From Cytobacillus kochii (lineage in GTDB: Bacteria > Bacillota > Bacilli > Bacillales > Cytobacillaceae): a stretch of DNA of 64,000 bases. Location of the stretch: NCBI RefSeq assembly GCF_020171845.1, contig NZ_JAIVAM010000004.1, positions 456,309 to 520,308 on the forward strand. The letters are read 5' to 3'. The stretch's first letter is position 1. Each line of letters starts with the position of its first letter. Below are positions 54,361-63,881 of this stretch, piece by piece. A model generated the notes under the pieces. That model had not been told where the DNA came from. It worked only from the letters and a program-made list of their open reading frames with translations, and made no database searches. Made by a program: the position numbers and the translations under genes.

Positions 54361-55437
54361 TTATTTACGATGCATTTTAAATTCAAGAAACAGTTCGTTA
54401 TAATAAGCAAGCATTTGTTTACCTAGGTTCTCGTATACTTCTAACTTAGCTGTTTGCTCTTCATCCGGATAGAAACGCTCATCACTCGTTGTTTCCTCAT
54501 CCATATGAGGAAGAGCTGCTTTATTCGGTGTTGAGTAACCTACATATTCAGCGTTTTGCGCAGCAACTTTCGGATCTAGCATAAAATTAATAAATTGATG
54601 AGCCGCTTCTTTATTTTTTGTTGTCTTTGGGATGACCATGTTGTCAAACCAAAGATTCGATCCTTCTTCAGGAACCGTATATTCCAGTGATTCATTTTCC
54701 CACATCGCATCTTGGGCAGTTCCAGACCATAAAACAGCAACGGCCGCTTCATTATTTTGCATTAATAATTTAATTTCATCACCAACGATGGCTTTAATAT
54801 TTGGTGTTAATGTATCCAGTTTATTCTTCGCTTCCAGTAATCTTGCTTTATCTGTTTCGTTTAATGAATACTCGAGACTATTCAGTCCAAAACCTATGAC
54901 CTCTCTCGCTCCATCAACGAGTAATACATCATTTTTCAAGCTTGGATGCCAAAGATCGTCCCATTGTTTAAAATCAATTTCATCACTTACTTTATCAGGA
55001 TGATATAGAATACCTACTGTTCCCCAAAAATAAGGAATAGAATATTCATTGTTCTCATCAAAAGCTAAATTAAGAAAACGTGGATCAATATTTTTCAAAT
55101 TCGGCAGTTGTGAATGTTCAATGGGGAGAAGTAAATCTTCCTGTTTCATTTTATCAATCATGTATTCTGAAGGTACCGCTATATCGTATGAAGTCCCACC
55201 TTGCTCGATTTTTGTTAACATGGCTTCATTTGAATCAAAGGTTTCGTATATTACTTTGATACCTGTTTCATCTTCAAATTGGTCTAATAATTCAGGGTCT
55301 ATATAATCTCCCCAGTTATAAACAGTAATCGTGTTCTCGCCTGTATATCCTTGTGCAGTATTTAAGCGGTGAACGATATACAACAAGACAAAAGAAACAA
55401 TTAATACAAGTGACAAAGCACGTATGAGGTTTTTCAT
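54361..55437 (-). CDS. potD: Spermidine/putrescine-binding protein
   Basis: A 358-residue extracellular substrate-binding protein of the PotD family: VYNWGDYIDPELLDQFEDET, YDIAVPSEYMIDKM and PYFWGTVGILY are the standard motifs. The N-terminus has one hydrophobic segment (about 5-22) but no Cys anywhere near it, so there is no lipobox; it is probably held by an uncleaved membrane anchor. Its ATG overlaps the potC stop. Last gene of the operon. Confidence 0.94.
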   Translation of the reverse strand: MKNLIRALSLVLIVSFVLLYIVHRLNTAQGYTGENTITVYNWGDYIDPELLDQFEDETGIKVIYETFDSNEAMLTKIEQGGTSYDIAVPSEYMIDKMKQEDLLLPIEHSQLPNLKNIDPRFLNLAFDENNEYSIPYFWGTVGILYHPDKVSDEIDFKQWDDLWHPSLKNDVLLVDGAREVIGFGLNSLEYSLNETDKARLLEAKNKLDTLTPNIKAIVGDEIKLLMQNNEAAVAVLWSGTAQDAMWENESLEYTVPEEGSNLWFDNMVIPKTTKNKEAAHQFINFMLDPKVAAQNAEYVGYSTPNKAALPHMDEETTSDERFYPDEEQTAKLEVYENLGKQMLAYYNELFLEFKMHRK

Positions 55438-56234
55438 TTTCTAACCCCCATTCGACCTATCTTGCTCGTTTTCTTTGTTATAAAGTAATAACCAACAACT
55501 AAAAGCATGGTGAATAAAAATAACAATGCTGATAAGGCGTTAATACTTAGAGAAACCCCTTGTCTCGCCAACGCATAAATTTCTACAGAAAGAGTTGAGA
55601 ATCCATTACCGGTCACAAAAAAGGTGACAGCAAAATCATCCAAAGAATAAGTAAGTGCCATGAAGAAACCAGCAAATATACCAGGGGTAATATAAGGTAA
55701 TACAACCTTTGTTAACACATCTAATCGACTTGCACCTAAATCCAGTGCCGCATATATGATACTCGTACTCATTTCTTCTAACTTAGGTAATACCATTAGG
55801 ACAACAATTGGTACACTAAAGGCAATATGTGCCAACAAGACGGAAATGAAGCCAAGCTTTATACCTATCATTGTGAAAAAAATGAGAAAAGATGCGCCGA
55901 TAATGACATCTGGACTAACAATTAAAACATTATTTAACGACAATAAAGTATTTTTTGTTCTTCTTCTTCTTGCATAATAAATGGCCATAGCGCCAGCTAC
56001 CCCTAAAACTGTTGATATTGCTGATGAAAGCAAGGCAACAATAATTGTATTTAATACTATAATGAGTAGCCTAGTGTCATTAAATATTTCTTTATACCAA
56101 TCCAATGTAAACCCTTCAAAGTGATACATATCACCGCCACTATTGAAAGAATAAAAAATCAAATAAAAAATCGGTGCATATAAAACCATAAAAACAATGA
56201 TTAAATAAAGAGAGGACCATTTAAATTTCTTCAT
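55434..56234 (-). CDS. potC: Spermidine/putrescine ABC permease
   Basis: A 266-residue six-segment permease of the PotC type, with the EAA loop around AALDLGASRLDVLTKVVLPY (about 163-182) that contacts PotA. It overlaps potB and potD by four bases each (ATGA junctions), indicating translational coupling. Confidence 0.95.
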   Translation of the reverse strand: MKKFKWSSLYLIIVFMVLYAPIFYLIFYSFNSGGDMYHFEGFTLDWYKEIFNDTRLLIIVLNTIIVALLSSAISTVLGVAGAMAIYYARRRRTKNTLLSLNNVLIVSPDVIIGASFLIFFTMIGIKLGFISVLLAHIAFSVPIVVLMVLPKLEEMSTSIIYAALDLGASRLDVLTKVVLPYITPGIFAGFFMALTYSLDDFAVTFFVTGNGFSTLSVEIYALARQGVSLSINALSALLFLFTMLLVVGYYFITKKTSKIGRMGVRK

Positions 56235-57037
56235 CTCATTTCGCCTCTCTTTCTTCTACCAGTAAGAAGCATGATGACAACCATAAAGATAATTAAGAAA
56301 ACAGCAATGGTTGCCCCCATTCCCCAATCTTGTGTCACGAGAAAATGTTGCTCAATAGCTGTTCCTAATGTAATCACTCGATTTCCTGCGATTAACCTTG
56401 TCAGCATGAACAAAGATAAGGCAGGGATGAATACGATTTGACATCCAGATTTCACCCCATCTAAAGTCAAAGGGAAAACGACACGAGAGAAGGTTCGCCA
56501 GCTTGAAGCACCTAAATCTTTTGAAGCATCAATAAAAGATGGGTTCAGTTCATCTAGTGCATTAAATATTGGTAAAATCATAAACGGTAAAAAGATATAA
56601 ACAGAGACAAACACAAAACTAAAGTCTGTAAACAAAATTTGCTTTCCACCTACACCCATCACTTCAAGAAATTTATTCGCTGCTCCGTATGTGCCAAAAA
56701 TACCAATAAATGCATAAGCCTTTAATAATAAATTGATCCATGAAGGAACGATAATAAGGAGTAACCATAGTTGTTTATGCTTTGTTTTTGTTAATAAATA
56801 AGCAGTTGGATAAGCGATTAATAACGTGAAAAATGTAATTAAAAACGCGTACCAAAAGGAGCTAAGTGTCATTTTTAAATAAACTGGTGTAAAGAATTTT
56901 TGGTAATTCTCTAACGAAAATTCACCTTCTATATTAAAAAAAGAATAATAAACGACTAGGACGATTGGTGTGATGACAAAAAGAGCAATCCATAAAACAT
57001 AAGGAATTAAATAATAATTACGAGATTTAGCTTTCAT
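56231..57037 (-). CDS. potB: Spermidine/putrescine ABC permease
   Basis: A 268-residue six-segment permease of the PotB type, EAA loop at [21 protein letters not shown] frame extends upstream to 57199, deep inside potA, and is not credible; the ATG at 57037 is directly behind GAGGGAAG and overlaps the end of potA by about ten bases. Confidence 0.95.
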   Translation of the reverse strand: MKAKSRNYYLIPYVLWIALFVITPIVLVVYYSFFNIEGEFSLENYQKFFTPVYLKMTLSSFWYAFLITFFTLLIAYPTAYLLTKTKHKQLWLLLIIVPSWINLLLKAYAFIGIFGTYGAANKFLEVMGVGGKQILFTDFSFVFVSVYIFLPFMILPIFNALDELNPSFIDASKDLGASSWRTFSRVVFPLTLDGVKSGCQIVFIPALSLFMLTRLIAGNRVITLGTAIEQHFLVTQDWGMGATIAVFLIIFMVVIMLLTGRRKRGEMR

Positions 57038-58133
57038 AACTTCCCTCTTCATATGCTTCAAGACGCTTATCGAATTCCTCTTCTGTTTCACCAAGACGCA
57101 TGACATGTATGTCTTCTGGCTCAAAGTTGAGACCAATTTCACTTCCGACAATTGCTTTTTTTGTCGAGTGAACGAGCCACTCATTGCCATCTTCATCATA
57201 ACAACTTATCTCATAATGTACGCCTCTAAATAATTGTGAGTCTACTTTCACCTTTAACTTACCTACATTAGGGCTAGTAATTTCTAAATCTTCTGGGCGA
57301 ATGACAATTTCGACCGTTTCATTTTGATTTAAACCGCCATCGACACAATCAAATGTTTTGCCTGTAAACTGAACGACATAATCTTCAACCATTACACCTT
57401 CAACAATATTAGATTCACCGATAAAGTCGGCAACAAAACGGTTAATCGGCTCATCATAAATATCATTAGGCGTACCACTTTGTTCTATTTTACCGTTATT
57501 CAGAACAAAAATTTCATCAGACATTGCTAATGCCTCTTCTTGATCATGTGTCACAAAAATAAAAGTGATGCCTAAATTTCTTTGTAATTCTCGCAATTCA
57601 TATTGCATTTCTGTTCGCAACTTTAAATCTAATGCAGATAATGGTTCATCAAGAAGAATAAGCTCAGGTTCATTAACAATCGCTCGTGCAATCGCAACAC
57701 GTTGCCTTTGCCCACCTGACATCTCTTTTATCTCTCTTTTTTCATATCCTTCTAAGTTCACAAATTTCAAAGCTTCTATCACTTTTTGGTTAATCATTTC
57801 AGATTTTAATTTTTTTATTCTAAGTCCAAATGCCACGTTTTCAAAGACATTTAAATGAGGAAAGAGTGCATAATCCTGAAAGACAGTATTCACTTGTCTT
57901 TTATTTGCAGGTACTTCGTTTACCTTTTTATTATTAAAATAAATATTACCTTTTGATGGCGAAATAAATCCGGCAATTAAGCGAAGTATGGTCGTTTTTC
58001 CGCATCCAGAAGGACCGAGCAAAGTATAGAATTTCCCACGCTCTATTTCAAATGAAACATCATTTAAGACAGCCGGGTCATTGTCATATTGCTTTGTTAC
58101 GTTTTCAAAACGAATAATAGTTTGGTCTGACAT
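57027..58133 (-). CDS. potA: Spermidine/putrescine ABC ATPase
   Basis: A 368-residue importer ATPase. Walker [10 protein letters not shown] (40-48), signature MSGGQRQR (138-145), Walker B LILLDE, then a C-terminal TOBE-like domain (about 275-350). It drives polyamine uptake with PotBCD. AAGGAG lies before the ATG. First gene of the operon, divergent from the germination genes; a MerR/DnaK-type regulator seen with pot operons in some Bacillus is not here. Confidence 0.95.
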   Translation of the reverse strand: MSDQTIIRFENVTKQYDNDPAVLNDVSFEIERGKFYTLLGPSGCGKTTILRLIAGFISPSKGNIYFNNKKVNEVPANKRQVNTVFQDYALFPHLNVFENVAFGLRIKKLKSEMINQKVIEALKFVNLEGYEKREIKEMSGGQRQRVAIARAIVNEPELILLDEPLSALDLKLRTEMQYELRELQRNLGITFIFVTHDQEEALAMSDEIFVLNNGKIEQSGTPNDIYDEPINRFVADFIGESNIVEGVMVEDYVVQFTGKTFDCVDGGLNQNETVEIVIRPEDLEITSPNVGKLKVKVDSQLFRGVHYEISCYDEDGNEWLVHSTKKAIVGSEIGLNFEPEDIHVMRLGETEEEFDKRLEAYEEGSYES

Positions 58134-58286
58134 TCCAATCTCCTTCTTCTATAAGATATTCCTTAGTAATTCTAGATTAAAAAAAACTGATAATCAATAC
58201 ACAATAATAAATATATATAGATATTTTTATCTGCGCATAATAATTGGAATAGCTGAAACAATAAGGAAAAAAACAGGTGAGTAATT

Positions 58287-59363
58287 TTGAATCAAAAACT
58301 AAGCTTTATTAGCATTGCCTATATTATGATTCTCGGCATCGGCTTGTTTGCTCATGTTGAAATTATTCCTGCTGTATTGTCTACTTCTAGACGCGATACA
58401 TGGATCAGTATGTTACTTGCCATTATTCCTTTGATTCTATTCACCCCTCTTATTTATAAAGTGGGACAAACAGTTAAAGGAACACCATTTATTCGAATTA
58501 TTAGTGAACAATTAGGGAGATTCAAATTCTATATTTTATTCTTCCCTTTACTCCTATATTTAATAATTTCTGCCTTTGTCTCTACAAAAGAAATTATCTA
58601 TTGGTCACAGTTAAGTTTCATGCAGAATTTCTCCAGTATGATCATTGGTGGTGTACTATTAATTGCCTGCTTCTATTGTAGTTTTTCCGGTGTAGAATCA
58701 ATGGCCATTATTAGCCGCTTGTTACTTCCAGTAGTCGTATTTTTAGGATTTTTTGTTTCTTTCGCCAATATGAAGAAAAAACATTATGAGTTGTTATTAC
58801 CCATATTCCAAGAGGGTGTACTAGATATTCTAAAAGGGATGTTTTACACAAGCTTACCGATTATTGAGATTGCTTTTGTTTTATTTTTCCTACCCCATAT
58901 GAAAGGAATGATTAAAATTAAACATTTAATCATTCTGGGTGTACTTATTATCGGATTAATGATTGGGCCGGCAATTGGAGCGATAGTGGAATTTGGTCCA
59001 AAATACGCTTCCGAATTTAGGTACCCAGCATTTGAAGAGTGGCGAATCATATCTATTGGAAGATATATTTCTCATACAGACTTTTTTGCAATTTTCCAAT
59101 GGCTATCAGGTGCTACGATTCGAATTGGATTTTTTATCTACCTCACCTCTCAAATTCTTACAAAAGGGGAGAAAAACAGAACACCTATCTCTATCATCTT
59201 TATTTTGTTATTCATTGCAGTTGTTATGCCGTTAGACCAAGACCTATTTTATAATTTTGTTTTTCGTTATTTCTTACCCATATCAACGATTGTTCTACCT
59301 ATTCAATTTATTATGGTTTCTATATATATCTTTAAGAATAAACAATTATTCCCAGGAGGTTAA
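58287..59363 (+). CDS. Spore germination receptor B subunit (GerAB type)
   Basis: A 358-residue, ten-segment amino acid/polyamine-transporter-fold protein of the GerAB/GerKB/YndE family, the ligand-binding subunit of nutrient germination receptors in the inner spore membrane. The opening MILGIGLFAHVEIIPAVLST and GRDTW-like motif (STSRRDTWIS) are typical. It starts at a TTG behind AGGTGAG and comes before the A-subunit gene, the reverse of the usual A-B-C order. Confidence 0.93.
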   Translation: MNQKLSFISIAYIMILGIGLFAHVEIIPAVLSTSRRDTWISMLLAIIPLILFTPLIYKVGQTVKGTPFIRIISEQLGRFKFYILFFPLLLYLIISAFVSTKEIIYWSQLSFMQNFSSMIIGGVLLIACFYCSFSGVESMAIISRLLLPVVVFLGFFVSFANMKKKHYELLLPIFQEGVLDILKGMFYTSLPIIEIAFVLFFLPHMKGMIKIKHLIILGVLIIGLMIGPAIGAIVEFGPKYASEFRYPAFEEWRIISIGRYISHTDFFAIFQWLSGATIRIGFFIYLTSQILTKGEKNRTPISIIFILLFIAVVMPLDQDLFYNFVFRYFLPISTIVLPIQFIMVSIYIFKNKQLFPGG

Positions 59364-59368
59364 AGAGC

Positions 59369-60817
59369 TTGTATGATCAATCCCTTTTTACAAAAGAAAA
59401 GTTAGCAGAAGTTTTTAATCATTCTGCAGATATACAGATCAAAAGCGTTCCTGTTCGGCATACTCCTAAGGGAGAGTTGATTATTATCTATTGTCGTCCC
59501 ATTGTAAACATAAAGTTAGTCCACTCTCTTGTGATTCCTTTTTTAATGGATGAGGATAATGACAATGAAAAACTTTATAACTACATACAAAGTGATTACA
59601 GTTTAAAAGCTAAATTAACAAAAGAAGAATTAATAAATCAAGTATTTTGTGGTAAATTAGCTGTGATATCAAACTTCCGTGAACGTATTTATTATTATGA
59701 TGTGAAAGATGAGCCCAATAGACAACCCGAAGAATCTGTTATTGAAGTATCAGTAACTGGGCCGAAAGACGGTTTTATCGAAAATATTGACACTAATCTT
59801 GGGCTTGTACGTAAAAGGTTAAAAACCCCCTCGTTCGTTAATGAAGAGTTTGTAATTGGGCGTCGGTCAAATACGAGGGTTGCACTTCTGTATATTAAAG
59901 ATGTGATGAATGAACAAATAATTAACAATGTGCGAGAGAAACTAAATCACATTGATGTCGATATTTTGCAGAGTCGTGATGAATTAGAAGAGTTACTTGT
60001 GGATAATAAATTCTCCCTACTACCACTTACAAATTTCTCAGGTCGGCCTGATTTTGTTGTTGAATCACTCAATCAAGGAAGATTTTCGATTATTATTGAT
60101 GGTGCCCCGACTGTGATTATCGCCCCCATCAACTTAAGCTTCCTTGTTAAAACAGCCGAAGATAGTAATATTAGCTTTTATTACTCCTCAGTAGAACGAA
60201 TGATACGATTACTAAGCTTATTCCTGACCGTTTTTTTACCTGGATTTTATACGGCACTCGTTACCCATAATGTTGGGCAATTACCTTTGCCGTTAATTGC
60301 CACTATTACAGTTGCAAAGATGGGTTTACCGTTTTCCACACTGCTGGAAATGTTTACAATTTTTATTATGTTTGAGTTATTTAAAGAAGCGGGTGCAAGA
60401 TTGCCTAAAGGAATTGGACAAACAGTTGCTGTTATAGGGGGCTTAATCATTGGTGATGCAGCGATCAGAGCCGGTATAACCTCGCCGACGCTACTCATTG
60501 TTGTAGGAATTACAGCCATCGCAGGGTTTACTCTCGTCAATGCCAGTCTTACGGGTAATGTCTTTTTCTTGAGAATGGCTGTTCTATTAATTAGTTATGC
60601 TTTTGGAATTTTTGGTTTTATTCTTTCATTAATTTGTGTATATATCCACTTATCTACACTCAAATCCTTTGGTATGCCTTTTTTAACCATAGCAAGGCAA
60701 AGAAAGTGGTCAGAAGAACTAAAAATGTTCATTACACTTCCTTTTAGCCTGCAGAAAAAGAGAAACCTATCTTACGGTGTTAAAGACAAAACACGAAAAA
60801 ATAGTGACAATGATTAA
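59369..60817 (+). CDS. Spore germination receptor A subunit (GerAA type)
   Basis: A 482-residue membrane protein: cytoplasmic N-terminal domain (about 1-270, including VTGPKDGFIENIDTNLGLVR) and four or five membrane segments with LPKGIGQTVAVIGGLIIGDA. TTG start behind a perfect AGGAGG, five bases after the B subunit. A GerC-type lipoprotein gene would be expected next but is not present; the A and B subunits may use a C subunit encoded elsewhere. Confidence 0.94.
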   Translation: MYDQSLFTKEKLAEVFNHSADIQIKSVPVRHTPKGELIIIYCRPIVNIKLVHSLVIPFLMDEDNDNEKLYNYIQSDYSLKAKLTKEELINQVFCGKLAVISNFRERIYYYDVKDEPNRQPEESVIEVSVTGPKDGFIENIDTNLGLVRKRLKTPSFVNEEFVIGRRSNTRVALLYIKDVMNEQIINNVREKLNHIDVDILQSRDELEELLVDNKFSLLPLTNFSGRPDFVVESLNQGRFSIIIDGAPTVIIAPINLSFLVKTAEDSNISFYYSSVERMIRLLSLFLTVFLPGFYTALVTHNVGQLPLPLIATITVAKMGLPFSTLLEMFTIFIMFELFKEAGARLPKGIGQTVAVIGGLIIGDAAIRAGITSPTLLIVVGITAIAGFTLVNASLTGNVFFLRMAVLLISYAFGIFGFILSLICVYIHLSTLKSFGMPFLTIARQRKWSEELKMFITLPFSLQKKRNLSYGVKDKTRKNSDND

Positions 60818-61117
60818 AGAAGGTGTTCATTCACAAACATACTACTTGCCTGATTTTTAGTGGTTGCCAAAGTAGAGAAGTTCGGCTCCGCGCATACTTT
60901 AGAAATCGGGCCAGATTATCAAAGATTACAGTTTTTAAAATTAGCAAAATTAGGAAAAACTGCAACATTTGCGATTAATGCAGTAACAGTAGCGCCATCA
61001 TTTATACAAAATGAGACTAAGAAAAAAGGAGTTTTAAACTCCTCAACTTTTAACTGAAATCCTTCATATATTCACTTTATTATATATTGATTTTTATTTA
61101 CATTCTTCCGTTTACAA
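60818..61117. other. Intergenic region after the germination genes
   Basis: Holds a GTG-started plus-strand frame (60860-61057) and a hairpin AGGAGTTT/AAACTCCT around 61027-61043 that could terminate the germination operon. Confidence 0.5.
60860..61057 (+). pseudogene. Possible gene remnant
   Basis: A 65-codon frame with protein-like composition (FGSAHTLEIGPDYQRLQFLK and on) but no ribosome site. It is not GerC. A decayed end of another gene is the best guess; function unknown. Confidence 0.3.
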
Positions 61118-62245
61118 TCAATGCGCGTGCCACTTGCGGAAACTCTTTAACTCATTATAGGGACCCTTCATTAATGCCTCTACTTGCTTATCTTTGGCGA
61201 CATTAGGTACTTTTTTTCCTTTAACTTGCTTATAAATTGGGATTACAGAAGTAGCTCCTTCTTCAATAATCCATTGTTCTCCATCATATGTTAACTCAAG
61301 TTCTATTCTTCCTAAATGATTTCCCCAATGCCCCGCTTGAACAATGAATGGTGTTGTCTGAGATTGAAGCCATTCATTCGGTTTTTCTGGGAAAATATTA
61401 TGACTATGTCCAAATAGAATCACATCAATATTCTCAATTGATTTTAATTCATTGACACTATTCCCTTCTTGCTCCGCAAGGCCCTTATCCGCATTCACAC
61501 CCACATGAGCCAAAGCTATGATGATATCTGCTCCTTTTGCTTTCATTTGGGGAATATACTGATTGGCCGTTTCAGTAATTGTCCTCATTTTTAACTTTTG
61601 CTTAAAGTAATTACTATTCCAATCGGCGACAATGGGGGTTAAAAAACCAATCACTCCAATTTTAATTGCACGTTCATCCCCATTTGCATCGACCAATGTC
61701 CGATCAAGAATCACATATGGGTTCATATATGAAACATCATCAAAGATGTTTTTCGTCATATCCTCATTGTATATATTGCTACTTACAATTGGAAAAGTCA
61801 CATCTCTTAAGCTTTCTGTTAAAAAGCCGATACCATAATTGAATTCATGATTTCCGAGTGTCATGGCATCATACCGTAGTGTATTCATGACATGAATAAC
61901 CGGGTGAGTTTGTCCTAAATGCATCAATCTTGTTTGAAATATATAATCTGCAAATGCATTTCCTTCTAAGATATCACCAGTATCAAATAACAGGACATTT
62001 TTGTTTTTATTACGTTCACTTTTAATTAAGGTTGCGGTTCTAACGAGTCCAAAATCGCTAACAGATTCGCCTTCATCGTTTTCATCCATCATATGACCAT
62101 GCATATCTGTTGTTTGTAGAATCCGTAATTTTACTGGAGCTGCTGATGTGGCATAAGCGCTAGGAAATAGCGATAAACCCAAGAGCCATCCAATGATAGG
62201 AAGTATAAAGAAAACGACAGTTATCTTTCGCATATGACTTTTCAT
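61118..62245 (-). CDS. Exported metallophosphatase, truncated 5'-nucleotidase type
   Basis: A 375-residue exported calcineurin-like phosphatase: signal peptide about 1-33, then metal motifs TTDMHGH, DTGDILEGN, LGNHEFNYG, ALAHVGVN and GHSHNIFP, all intact. Relatives (YfkN, CpdB, UshA types) have a further C-terminal nucleotide-binding domain of about 200-250 residues; here the frame stops at KWHAH, and the following DNA does not encode it in any frame. It may retain a broad phosphodiesterase activity or be inactive. The second ATG (62245) is better spaced from GAGGTGA than the first (62248). Confidence 0.8.
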   Translation of the reverse strand: MKSHMRKITVVFFILPIIGWLLGLSLFPSAYATSAAPVKLRILQTTDMHGHMMDENDEGESVSDFGLVRTATLIKSERNKNKNVLLFDTGDILEGNAFADYIFQTRLMHLGQTHPVIHVMNTLRYDAMTLGNHEFNYGIGFLTESLRDVTFPIVSSNIYNEDMTKNIFDDVSYMNPYVILDRTLVDANGDERAIKIGVIGFLTPIVADWNSNYFKQKLKMRTITETANQYIPQMKAKGADIIIALAHVGVNADKGLAEQEGNSVNELKSIENIDVILFGHSHNIFPEKPNEWLQSQTTPFIVQAGHWGNHLGRIELELTYDGEQWIIEEGATSVIPIYKQVKGKKVPNVAKDKQVEALMKGPYNELKSFRKWHAH

Positions 62246-62479
62246 CATTTCACCTCAACACATTTGATGAATTCTTATTTTGTCATGTCTTACTTAAAAT
62301 CATTCGATGGAAAGTAGAATTGTCCTAAACCACTTTATTCCAATTAGTACATTTATGACACGTATTGTGCATATGTTAGAACAAGCTATTATATTTTTTT
62401 ATCTAAAGAAAAATATATGAAATTAAAAAAAAGTAGGATAGAATAATAAATATAAGGAAATACTGAGAGGATGTAGGTT

Positions 62480-62794
62480 TTGTATAAGATATGTTTATCA
62501 ATGATGTTCATTTGCTATATGTTCATTACGCCATTTTTAACTGAGGATATAAACGAGCATCGTTCTTTACATTATGATGATGATGTTCAAATAACGGCTA
62601 CTTTTGCTACATTTAAAAGGCCTACAGAGATGGTTATACCAGAAGAAAATAATCCTATTGTACATAAAATCAATGATTTTGTTCGCTTAGAAGAACCCCA
62701 TAGCATCATTCAGGAGAACCAACAATCAAAACAGGATCGATTTCAACTACCCGTCCAGTATCAATCCAGTTATTTATCTAATCTCCTTATATAA
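62480..62794 (+). CDS. Small exported protein, unknown
   Basis: A 104-residue protein with an N-terminal hydrophobic segment (about 3-20, signal peptide or anchor) and a polar, unstructured-looking remainder rich in Gln, Asn and Asp. TTG start behind AGAGGATG. No family recognised. It lies 43 bases before the AI-2E family gene and could be co-transcribed with it. Confidence 0.6.
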   Translation: MYKICLSMMFICYMFITPFLTEDINEHRSLHYDDDVQITATFATFKRPTEMVIPEENNPIVHKINDFVRLEEPHSIIQENQQSKQDRFQLPVQYQSSYLSNLLI

Positions 62795-62837
62795 AAAGAT
62801 GCTTTATTGTTGAAGATTTTATAGGGGGAATGTGAAA

Positions 62838-63857
62838 ATGGAAAATTTCAAGAATTGGTTACAAAGTAGCGGGATTAAAAGAGTTATTATTTTTGCAATT
62901 CTCGTATTCGCTTTATTTTTAATGAGAAGTATGATTAATGTCATCCTTATTACGTTTATTATTTCCTTTCTAATGGACCGCTTAGTAAATCTTGTCTTGA
63001 AGAAAGTGAACATAAATCGAAAATTCACAGTAATCGGTCTTTACTTATTCATTATTGCGATATTTACTGTTGGAATCAGCAGATATTTACCAGTTATTAT
63101 TTTTGAAATCTCGCAACTGATTGGACAAATGCAAAGTTTCTTTAGCCAAAAACATGACAATATTATCATGAACTATATTACAGAATTATATGAACGAAAT
63201 GAAATATCATCTTATTTAGAACAAGGGGTAACCGTTCTACTTAAATACTTCTCTGATATAAGTTCATTTGGTATACAATTTTTGATTTCACTTATTTTAA
63301 GTATTTTCTTCGTTTTAGAGAAGCCGAAATTGATTGCCTTTACAAACAAATTCAAATATAGCAAAGTTGCACCATTTTATAATGAGATTGCTTACTTTGG
63401 TTCTAAGTTTGTTCAAACATTTGGCAAAGTAATTGAGGCACAATTTATTATTGCCCTTGTGAACTGTGCATTAACAACATTTGCACTATGGATAATGGAT
63501 TTTCCCCATTTAATGGGATTATCTATTCTTATTTTCTTTTTAGGCTTAATACCAGTTGCGGGCGTGATTATATCATTGGTGCCATTAAGCTTAATCGGAT
63601 ATACGATTGGTGGATTCATGCTAGTCATTTATTTATTAGTCGTCATTATGATTATTCACGCAATCGAAGCATATATACTTAATCCAAAGCTAATGTCATC
63701 AAAAACCAATTTACCTGTCTTCTATACTTTTATCGTATTGATTTTCGGGGAACATTTCTTTGGCGTATGGGGACTTATTGTCGGTATACCAGTGTTCGTC
63801 TTCTTACTAGATGTATTAGATGTGAAAACGACAGGAAAAAAGTCGGTAAAAGTGTAA
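62838..63857 (+). CDS. AI-2E family transporter
   Basis: A 339-residue membrane protein with about seven to eight segments. The opening segment, a long middle region with coiled-coil character (about 85-130), and late motifs LGLIPVAGVIISLVPLSLIG and GEHFFGVWGLIVGIPVFVF match the AI-2E/UPF0118 (YdiK/PerM-like) family. Members export small molecules or ions such as sodium; the substrate here is unknown. GGGGG lies before the ATG at 62838; a GTG six bases earlier is less well placed. Confidence 0.88.
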   Translation: MENFKNWLQSSGIKRVIIFAILVFALFLMRSMINVILITFIISFLMDRLVNLVLKKVNINRKFTVIGLYLFIIAIFTVGISRYLPVIIFEISQLIGQMQSFFSQKHDNIIMNYITELYERNEISSYLEQGVTVLLKYFSDISSFGIQFLISLILSIFFVLEKPKLIAFTNKFKYSKVAPFYNEIAYFGSKFVQTFGKVIEAQFIIALVNCALTTFALWIMDFPHLMGLSILIFFLGLIPVAGVIISLVPLSLIGYTIGGFMLVIYLLVVIMIIHAIEAYILNPKLMSSKTNLPVFYTFIVLIFGEHFFGVWGLIVGIPVFVFLLDVLDVKTTGKKSVKV

Positions 63858-63881
63858 ATATAAGATAAAAGCTGTGCATAA

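Noticed and set aside
57038..57199. Upstream extension of potB
   Set aside because: It lies inside potA in another frame; the ATG at 57037 has a ribosome site and gives the normal length.
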